From Chitinophagaceae bacterium (GTDB lineage: Bacteria > Bacteroidota > Bacteroidia > Chitinophagales > Chitinophagaceae): a DNA stretch of 5,201 nucleotides. The stretch is from contig CANCKV010000287.1 in NCBI GenBank assembly GCA_947378615.1, positions 1 to 5,201 of the forward strand, given 5' to 3'. The notes under the pieces were generated by a model, which did no database searches, had not been told where the DNA came from, and saw nothing but the letters and a program-made list of their open reading frames with translations. A program made the position numbers and the translations under genes. Positions 1 to 5,201 of this stretch are shown here, piece by piece; position 1 is the stretch's first letter; every line of letters begins with the position of its first letter.

Positions 1-2448
1 TCGATTGAAATTCTTAAAGATGCCTCTTCGACCGCCATTTATGGTTCCCGTGGTGCTAATGGTGTTGTTCTAATCACAACAAAACGTGGTAAAAATAAGA
101 AAGACCAATTTAGCTTTTCAAGTAGGGTGGACTTTAGTCATTTACCCAAAAAGATTGAGGTGTTACGATCATCTGATTATATGGATTATGTGAATGAGGC
201 AAATGTTAATAGTGGATTAGCACCCAAATACAATTATAATCAACATCAAAGGGACTCAATCAGTTTGGTTGACAATTATTTCTGGCAAGATTTAATTTAT
301 CAGCCTTCTGTATCTAATGACAATCAAATTTCTGTTTTAGGGGGTGATGATAGAACGAAATATTCAATTTCGGGTAATTATCGTACTGTACAAGGGATTG
401 TAAAAAACTCAAGTTTTACCACAGGATCCTTACGATTGAATATAGATAGACAAGTAACAAGTAGGCTGAAAATATTAAGTAGTATCAGTGCAAATCTCAA
501 TGTAAACAAGGCGGCGCAACAAGGGTCGAACAATGGAGATCCTACAGGTTCTGTTATAACAGGAGGCTTGATTTTTTCCCCATTACAGGTGCCTTACGAT
601 AATAGTGGTTATGATCCTAATACATCTATTAGTGGTAATCCTTTGACACTAATCAGTTTGGGAAAGAATGTTTCTACTGCTAAAGTTTTTTTAGGGAATG
701 TCAAGTTTGAATACAAGGTAATGGATGGAGTTACTTTTTTAGTGAATACAGGGGCTAACAGTACGAATGCAATTAGGAATGTTTTTCAGCCGGTAGGTAC
801 CTACACTGGTTCTAAATTAAATGGTCTTGCTGTACAAAATACTTCTGAGTCAAATAACTATTTGATTGAAAATACATTGAATTTCAACAAAACCATTAAT
901 AGTAAAAATAGAATAAATGCGGTGGTTGGTTACACTTGGCAGTATTGGAATTCAAAAGTATTGGGGTTGCAATCTTCTAATTTTGCTTCACAAGCATTAG
1001 ATTTTAATAATCTTACGTTGGCAAGTAATTTCACTGTTACTGCCTCTGGGAATCAATCAAGAGGCTTGTCCTCTTATTTAGGGAGAATTAATTACTCGTA
1101 TGATAACCGATTCTTATTGACTGCAACTGCCCGTACTGATGGATCGACAGTATTGGCAGAAGGTCATAAATGGGCCGTGTTTCCATCATTGGCTTTTGGA
1201 TGGAATTTGAATAATGAAGCCTTTTTAAAAGATAATCGGATTGTCAATGCCTTAAAGCTAAGGGCAAGTTATGGTGTTTCGGGCAATCAATCAGTTGGTG
1301 TAGGCTCCTCTTTAGAAAGAATTGGAACTATTAGGGTCATCAGTGGTGGAAGTAATATCACTTCAGGATTGAGCCCTGCATCAATGACAAACGACGATTT
1401 GAAATGGGAAACAACAGGAAGCTATAATATTGGACTCGATGGAGCATTTTTTAAGAAAAAAATGACCTTCTCCATTGATGTTTATCATCGTGAAACCAAA
1501 GACTTACTAGTTAGTCTTCCTATTCCTGGTTCAAGTGGATTTACAGGCTATGTCACAAATGGAGGTTCTGTTAATAATGATGGGTTAGATATAGAAATTG
1601 GCTATGCCGTACTTGATAAAACGGTTCATTGGAATGTTTCGGGAAATATTAGTTTTAATCGGAATGAGGTGATGTCCCTAAAAAATAATACCCAATTATT
1701 TGGACCTGCTGTTTTGACTTCTGCCTCGCTTTCGTTGAATCAACCTGTAAATACGGCTGTAGTAGGTAGTCCTATTGGTGCATTTTTTGGTTATAAGACA
1801 GATGGGATTTATCAAAATGCCACAGAAATTGCCAATGGACCTAAAGATCCAACTAATCCTACTCCTGGAACTGTTCGTTATAAAGATGTGAATGGTGATG
1901 GGGTTATTTCTTTAGATGACCGCACTAATATCGGTAGCCCTTATCCAAAATACACTTTTGGGATTACTAATAATTTAAATTACAAGGCGTTTTCATTATC
2001 CATACTGATTATGGGAAACATGGGACAGAAAGTAGCTAATCTTAATAGGGCATATTTGAATGCTATGACCTTGTTAACGAATTCGAATATTAGTAAAGAG
2101 GCATGGGAAAACAGATGGCATGGCGAAGGTACTAGCAATTATTATCCTGCACCAACTTCAAATGGAGTAGTATTTAATCAACGGGTCAGTGATTTTTATA
2201 TTGAAGATGGTTCTTTTATTCGAATAAAGAATGTAACTCTTTCTTATTTGGTTCCATTACCTAAGCGTATCTTAATTAACACTTGTAAGGCTTTCGTGAC
2301 AGCCACTAATTTGTTCACCTTAACCAAGTACAAAGGTTATGATCCTGAAGTCAGTGCTTTTGCGACGAGTTCTTTATCACCTGGCTGTGATTTTGGTACC
2401 ATACCACAATACAAGACCTTTTCCGCAGGAATCAATATTGGTTTTTAA
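1..2448 (+). CDS. SusC/RagA-family TonB-linked outer-membrane transporter, 5'-truncated by the window
   Basis: This is the outer-membrane beta-barrel that imports a ligand handed over by its SusD partner, powered by TonB. The frame is open from base 1 and gives 815 residues. Full family members have about 1000, so the signal peptide, carboxypeptidase-like N-terminal domain, TonB box and first part of the plug lie upstream. Residues 1-31 are the diagnostic end of the plug (EILKDASSTAIYGSRGANG, then VVLITTKRGK). The GTG at 127 is internal, because this conserved plug motif precedes it in the same frame. Barrel landmarks are NGGSVNNDGLDIEIGY in the middle, the acidic DVNGDGVISLDDR loop at residues 629-641, NLFTLTKYKGYDPEV at 770-784 and GCDFGTIPQ at 795-803. 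The protein ends in the aromatic-terminated strand FSAGINIGF, typical of outer-membrane barrels. No frameshift or internal stop is seen. The family is certain; the substrate cannot be read from the sequence. Confidence 0.97.
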   Translation, partial: SIEILKDASSTAIYGSRGANGVVLITTKRGKNKKDQFSFSSRVDFSHLPKKIEVLRSSDYMDYVNEANVNSGLAPKYNYNQHQRDSISLVDNYFWQDLIYQPSVSNDNQISVLGGDDRTKYSISGNYRTVQGIVKNSSFTTGSLRLNIDRQVTSRLKILSSISANLNVNKAAQQGSNNGDPTGSVITGGLIFSPLQVPYDNSGYDPNTSISGNPLTLISLGKNVSTAKVFLGNVKFEYKVMDGVTFLVNTGANSTNAIRNVFQPVGTYTGSKLNGLAVQNTSESNNYLIENTLNFNKTINSKNRINAVVGYTWQYWNSKVLGLQSSNFASQALDFNNLTLASNFTVTASGNQSRGLSSYLGRINYSYDNRFLLTATARTDGSTVLAEGHKWAVFPSLAFGWNLNNEAFLKDNRIVNALKLRASYGVSGNQSVGVGSSLERIGTIRVISGGSNITSGLSPASMTNDDLKWETTGSYNIGLDGAFFKKKMTFSIDVYHRETKDLLVSLPIPGSSGFTGYVTNGGSVNNDGLDIEIGYAVLDKTVHWNVSGNISFNRNEVMSLKNNTQLFGPAVLTSASLSLNQPVNTAVVGSPIGAFFGYKTDGIYQNATEIANGPKDPTNPTPGTVRYKDVNGDGVISLDDRTNIGSPYPKYTFGITNNLNYKAFSLSILIMGNMGQKVANLNRAYLNAMTLLTNSNISKEAWENRWHGEGTSNYYPAPTSNGVVFNQRVSDFYIEDGSFIRIKNVTLSYLVPLPKRILINTCKAFVTATNLFTLTKYKGYDPEVSAFATSSLSPGCDFGTIPQYKTFSAGINIGF

Positions 2449-2468
2449 TTTTTAATGATTTGTTTAAT
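2449..2468 (+). other. susC-susD intergenic spacer with a tiny ORF overlapping the susD start
   Basis: The spacer is 20 bases of AT-rich sequence with no Shine-Dalgarno-like purine run, hairpin or recognisable Bacteroidota promoter (-33 TTTG, -7 TAnnTTTG). It supports cotranscription of the pair. An ATG at 2455 opens a five-codon frame that ends at the TGA at 2470-2472, overlapping the susD ATG as ATGA. This may be chance in AT-rich DNA. Confidence 0.5.
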
Positions 2469-4142
2469 ATGAAATATTTTAACATTAAGTATCTAATTTT
2501 ATTAATAGTCATTCCGTTGGCATTTTCATGTTCAACCAAAGAAGTTATTTATGATACGCTCACAAAGGACAATTCTTTGAATACACAAAGTGATATTGTC
2601 TCCTTTGCAAATGCTGTATATACAGGTTTAAATACAGATATTTTTCGTGCTTTCTCCTATCCAATTTGGCAGAGGGCTGATGATATTTATTCAACAAGTG
2701 CAGGTTTTAGGGGTTACGGTACAAAAACGGATGATGCCACCACAGCCAATACTATTAATGCATGGAATGGATGGTTTAAAAATCTGAATAGGGCTAATTA
2801 TTTGTTGGATCACATTGATGCCACTTCGGCTGATTCTGCTTATAAGGTAAGGGTTAAAGGAGAAATGTACTTTTTAAGGGCATTCTGTAATTTTTATTTG
2901 GTGAGAATGTGGCGGAATATCCCCTTGAAATTACATGCTTCTGCACTCAATGCCAACTTATTTGACACCGCTCAAAGCGTGGATCAAATTTATCAGCAAA
3001 TTTTTGTTGACTTGCAAAATGCAAATAAGGTGCTTTTGAAAAGAACGGCACAACCATCAGCAGAATTTGGCAGGGCAACAAAGGGTGCTGCACAGGGATT
3101 CTTGGCAAAGGCGCATTTAACGTATGGTAACTATTTGGATTTGAAAGGAAGTGGAGGTGCTAGCCAACAATATCAATTGGCAAAAGATTGGTGCGATAGT
3201 GTTATCAGTTCTGGACAATACAATCTAATTAGCAGTTTTAAGGATTTAATTGATGTTACAAAAGAACCTGCTGCCTATCAGGAAGTATTGTTTGGCGTAC
3301 AATTTACCCGGGATCCTGTTGCTCAATCTTTGGGATCTTCATTTGCTGCGAACTCCACTCCCGGAAGTATGCCGAATGTTGGTGGGAATGGGACTTTTAA
3401 AACAGGTTATGGTAACTTTAGAGTGCAGCCTTGGTTTTATCAAACCTACACAAGTGGTGATTATGTAAATGATTATAGGGGTCAGGCATTGATGCTTACG
3501 AATTGGATCAATACTTCAAATAGGAAACAGGTCACCTTCCCTTATGTGAGGGTAGGTTCAGAAGTGATAACAACTGAGAGTAATCCTTCTTCTGCGCCCT
3601 ATCTATTTAGATATACTGACCCTTTAGCAGTAGAAGCCTCTTCGAGTGAGAACGATTATTTTACACTTCGATACGCTGATATACTATTGACAAAAGCGGA
3701 GGCAGAAAATGAATTGAATGGACCTACCACAACTGCCTATACTTGTTTCAATCAAATTAGGGCAAGGGCAAGGAATGCCGATGGTATTACTCCCCGAACT
3801 ACTCCATTGGATTTATCGGGAGTTACTGATAAGGATTCTTTTCGATTGAAGATTGCAGATGAACGGGCAATTGAGTTCCTCGGAGAGTTTGCTCGTTGGT
3901 TTGATTTAGTGCGAATGAAATCACCAACTGGCACCACTATGATGGAATATCAATTGAATGTCGTCATACCACGTTTTCCAAAGGGAATGCCTGTCTATGA
4001 TGCCACAAAAAGAGTCTGGAATGGTGGTCGTACTGATTCGGCAAGTGTACCACCGTTTCAATCTAAGTTTCTCATTTTCCCGATTCCATTTTCTGAATTG
4101 AGTTCAAATCCCAACATGAGTCAGAATTGGGAATACAAATAA
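2469..4142 (+). CDS. SusD/RagB-family surface nutrient-binding lipoprotein
   Basis: This is the surface lipoprotein that forms the hinged lid on the SusC barrel and captures the ligand. I chose the ATG at 2469 (557 residues) over the in-frame TTG at 2460, because it directly begins a lipoprotein signal: MKYFNIKY, a hydrophobic core, then LAFSC with Cys21 as the probable lipidated residue. The following S-T-K-E resembles the charged export signals that send Bacteroidota lipoproteins to the cell surface (inference). Family landmarks are VKGEMYFLRAFCNFYLVRMW and NIPL at about residues 128-155, RYADILLTKAEAENEL at 401-416, IRARAR, ADERAIEFLGEFARWFDLVR at 463-482, and the C-terminal FPIPFSELSSNPNMSQN. 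The middle is TPR-like alpha-helical, as in characterised SusD proteins. Length is normal and the frame intact. It lies 20 bases after the SusC gene, as expected for a pair that works as one complex. The ligand is unknown. Confidence 0.97.
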   Translation: MKYFNIKYLILLIVIPLAFSCSTKEVIYDTLTKDNSLNTQSDIVSFANAVYTGLNTDIFRAFSYPIWQRADDIYSTSAGFRGYGTKTDDATTANTINAWNGWFKNLNRANYLLDHIDATSADSAYKVRVKGEMYFLRAFCNFYLVRMWRNIPLKLHASALNANLFDTAQSVDQIYQQIFVDLQNANKVLLKRTAQPSAEFGRATKGAAQGFLAKAHLTYGNYLDLKGSGGASQQYQLAKDWCDSVISSGQYNLISSFKDLIDVTKEPAAYQEVLFGVQFTRDPVAQSLGSSFAANSTPGSMPNVGGNGTFKTGYGNFRVQPWFYQTYTSGDYVNDYRGQALMLTNWINTSNRKQVTFPYVRVGSEVITTESNPSSAPYLFRYTDPLAVEASSSENDYFTLRYADILLTKAEAENELNGPTTTAYTCFNQIRARARNADGITPRTTPLDLSGVTDKDSFRLKIADERAIEFLGEFARWFDLVRMKSPTGTTMMEYQLNVVIPRFPKGMPVYDATKRVWNGGRTDSASVPPFQSKFLIFPIPFSELSSNPNMSQNWEYK

Positions 4143-4168
4143 GTTTTTTAACGATTAATGGTGTATAT
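4143..4168 (+). other. Intergenic spacer after susD with a second tiny ORF overlapping the next start
   Basis: The spacer is 26 AT-rich bases with no inverted repeat that could act as a terminator and no clear promoter, so the downstream gene is probably read from the susCD transcript. An ATG at 4158 opens a four-codon frame that closes at TGA 4170-4172, overlapping the start of the next gene as ATGA. This is the same arrangement as at the susC-susD junction. No Shine-Dalgarno sequence is visible. Confidence 0.45.
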
Positions 4169-5201
4169 ATGAATGATTTCAACTTTCAGAACTTCTCTAA
4201 AAAAACAGTCTTTCTGTATTTGTTTTTTATTTGTGCCAACGCTTTGAATGCACAAACCTCTTATACATGGATTGGAGGCTCAAGTGGTGTATTTACAACT
4301 GCAACTAATTGGTCGCCTACAAGAACTACACCTGCTACAAGCGATATTCTCTTATTAAATTCAGATGCTACCATTTCAGGTGTGCCTACTCAAACAATTG
4401 GACAATTAGTATTGAGTGGTAATGCAACAGTCAGCCTTCAGGCAAATACAGGTGGTAGTAGGGTATTGACAGTGGGTGGCAGTAATCTTTCAGGTGATGA
4501 GATTAGTGTGCCTACAGGAAGTGCCTTGATTTTAGCTTCAAATGCATCAGGGGTTAATGCTGAGACTTTTACCCTTGGATTGGCCAACATTTCTGGAGTT
4601 ACTGCAAATATTGCAGGAACCTTAACAATCGAACCAAATGCTACAAGCACCGCAAGTGGGTCTGTAGAATATACCTTAAATACGGCTTATACCTTAAATC
4701 AGTTGGTGACAAATAAGGGAGAATTATATAAGGTAACTACTGCTGGTACAACATCTGCTTTAGGAAAAGGGCCTGGCGTTATCAATGCAACTGTAACAGA
4801 TAGTACAGTTGTATTCACTTATGTAGGAACTCTTTTGAGTAATAGTTATGCCACCGCTTACAATAATGCTTATGATGCACATTACGGATTGACGACTATT
4901 ACAGGGACAGTTAACTATGCTGGCAGATTCAATAATCCGAGTTTATTAACTGCAAATCCGAATACATTACAATTAATTGGGGCAACTTTTAATAACCAAC
5001 GTTTTGATGCTGCATTTCCTGGAGCAGGAGGAGCCACTCCAACTAATGCACCAAGTTATTCAAATGTGAATTTGACCATTAGCGGCGTACAATACATTTC
5101 AGGGGCACAATACATCAGTTATTTCCCTTCTTCTATAAATGCATTGAATTTTAATTGTCCTAATATGACAAATGGTTCAATAAGACCACAATCACTTTCT
5201 G
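4169..5201 (+). CDS. Secreted repetitive surface protein (possible T9SS cargo or adhesin), 3'-truncated by the window
   Basis: The frame runs open from the ATG at 4169 to the window edge (344 codons plus one base). Residues 1-28 look like a Sec signal peptide: Lys11-Lys12, hydrophobic core TVFLYLFFICANA, and a likely cut after LNA, leaving Gln29. Cys22 is not in a lipobox (Ile at -1), so it is probably not a lipoprotein. The mature start, YTWIGGSSGVFTTATNWSP followed by a TSDILLL strand, resembles the 'W.G......A.NW......P...D' opening of many large Bacteroidota secreted proteins. Residues 60-165 are short alternating strands rich in Gly, Thr, Ser and Asn (VLTVGG, ALILAS, TLTIEP), as in beta-solenoids. 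Residues 167-220 form a separate tail-fibre-like module. The remainder is Tyr/Asn-rich with further strands (NLTISGVQYIS). It follows susD by 26 bases, so a surface role tied to the transporter is plausible but unproven. No catalytic motif is seen. A T9SS sorting domain, if present, lies outside the window. Confidence 0.87.
   Translation, partial: MNDFNFQNFSKKTVFLYLFFICANALNAQTSYTWIGGSSGVFTTATNWSPTRTTPATSDILLLNSDATISGVPTQTIGQLVLSGNATVSLQANTGGSRVLTVGGSNLSGDEISVPTGSALILASNASGVNAETFTLGLANISGVTANIAGTLTIEPNATSTASGSVEYTLNTAYTLNQLVTNKGELYKVTTAGTTSALGKGPGVINATVTDSTVVFTYVGTLLSNSYATAYNNAYDAHYGLTTITGTVNYAGRFNNPSLLTANPNTLQLIGATFNNQRFDAAFPGAGGATPTNAPSYSNVNLTISGVQYISGAQYISYFPSSINALNFNCPNMTNGSIRPQSLS
4667..4828 (+). 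other. Tail-fibre-like small beta module within the secreted protein (residues 167-220)
   Basis: The segment has the order TAYTLNQLV, GELYKVTTAGTT, GKGPG, VTDSTVVFTYVGT. From memory this matches a compact module of phage tail fibres and other extracellular proteins, roughly 'AY..G..V...G.LY.VTTAGTSG...P.......DGTV.W.Y.G'. The usual WxY-like end is FTYVG here and the usual DG is DS. Such modules are generally thought to be binding or spacer units. The assignment is by eye only. Confidence 0.45.
4670..4699 (+). repeat. Short in-frame direct repeat, two copies of TATACCTTAAAT
   Basis: Identical 12-base copies sit at 4670-4681 and 4688-4699, offset by 18 bases (six codons), so the protein reads YTLNTAYTLNQL. 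They lie at the start of the tail-fibre-like module. This could be a small in-frame duplication, but the unit is short and chance is not excluded. Confidence 0.5.

Noticed and set aside
127..129. GTG as the start of the transporter gene
   Set aside because: The same frame is open back to base 1 and encodes the conserved plug motif (EILKDASSTAIYGSRGANG), so the true start is upstream of the window.
2284..2388. Possible disulfide between the only two cysteines of the visible transporter (residues 762 and 796)
   Set aside because: By the family's strand layout, Cys762 starts a barrel strand near the periplasmic side while Cys796 sits in the following extracellular loop region, so they are unlikely to meet.
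2460..2462. TTG as the start of the SusD gene
   Set aside because: The ATG three codons later begins a normal lipoprotein signal peptide with Cys at position 21. The extra M-F-N adds nothing recognisable.
3250..3468. 72-codon + strand ORF inside the SusD gene
   Set aside because: It is an out-of-frame shadow of a well-conserved coding region, with no recognisable domain and no initiation context.
3752..3937. 61-codon - strand ORF inside the SusD gene
   Set aside because: It lies antisense to the conserved C-terminal SusD motifs, and its protein has no recognisable features.
4143..4168. Terminator or promoter between susD and the third gene
   Set aside because: There is a short T run but no inverted repeat before it, and no TTTG / TAnnTTTG pair at suitable spacing.
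4438..4650. 70-codon - strand ORF
   Set aside because: It lies antisense to the secreted-protein gene, whose + strand frame is open with a signal peptide and patterned strands. The reverse ORF is a by-product of that composition.

Overview
The window looks like a piece of an AT-rich Bacteroidota chromosome. The evidence is a tandem SusC/RagA-type TonB-dependent outer-membrane transporter and its SusD/RagB-type surface lipoprotein, start codons without an obvious Shine-Dalgarno sequence, and a signal peptide ending in the Ala-Gln junction common in this phylum. Order and genus cannot be fixed from this sequence. The protein style would fit Chitinophagales, Cytophagales or Sphingobacteriales, but that is inference.

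Layout, all on the + strand: (1) 1-2448 is the C-terminal 815 residues of a SusC-like transporter. It enters the window already in frame, in the conserved end of the plug domain, and runs through the beta-barrel to a terminal Phe. (2) 2469-4142 is a complete SusD-like lipoprotein of 557 residues, 20 bases downstream. (3) 4169-5201 is the first 344 residues of a secreted, repetitive, Thr/Ser/Asn/Gly-rich surface-type protein, 26 bases after susD and still open at the window edge. It contains a segment that reads like the small 'Y...G.LY.VTTAGTT...TDGTV.FTYVG' module found in phage tail-fibre and similar extracellular proteins. The gaps are too short for ordinary promoters and hold no convincing terminator hairpin, so the three genes probably form one operon running past the right edge.

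How they would work together: the SusD lid captures a ligand (glycan or peptide) at the cell surface, and the SusC barrel imports it using TonB energy. The third product is exported across the inner membrane and may be a surface adhesin, a ligand-binding protein or a T9SS cargo, but its C-terminus, which would settle this, lies outside the window. No hydrolase, sigma/anti-sigma pair or regulator is visible, so the substrate is unknown. The transporter pair is ordinary for the phylum. The least routine part is the third, truncated gene.
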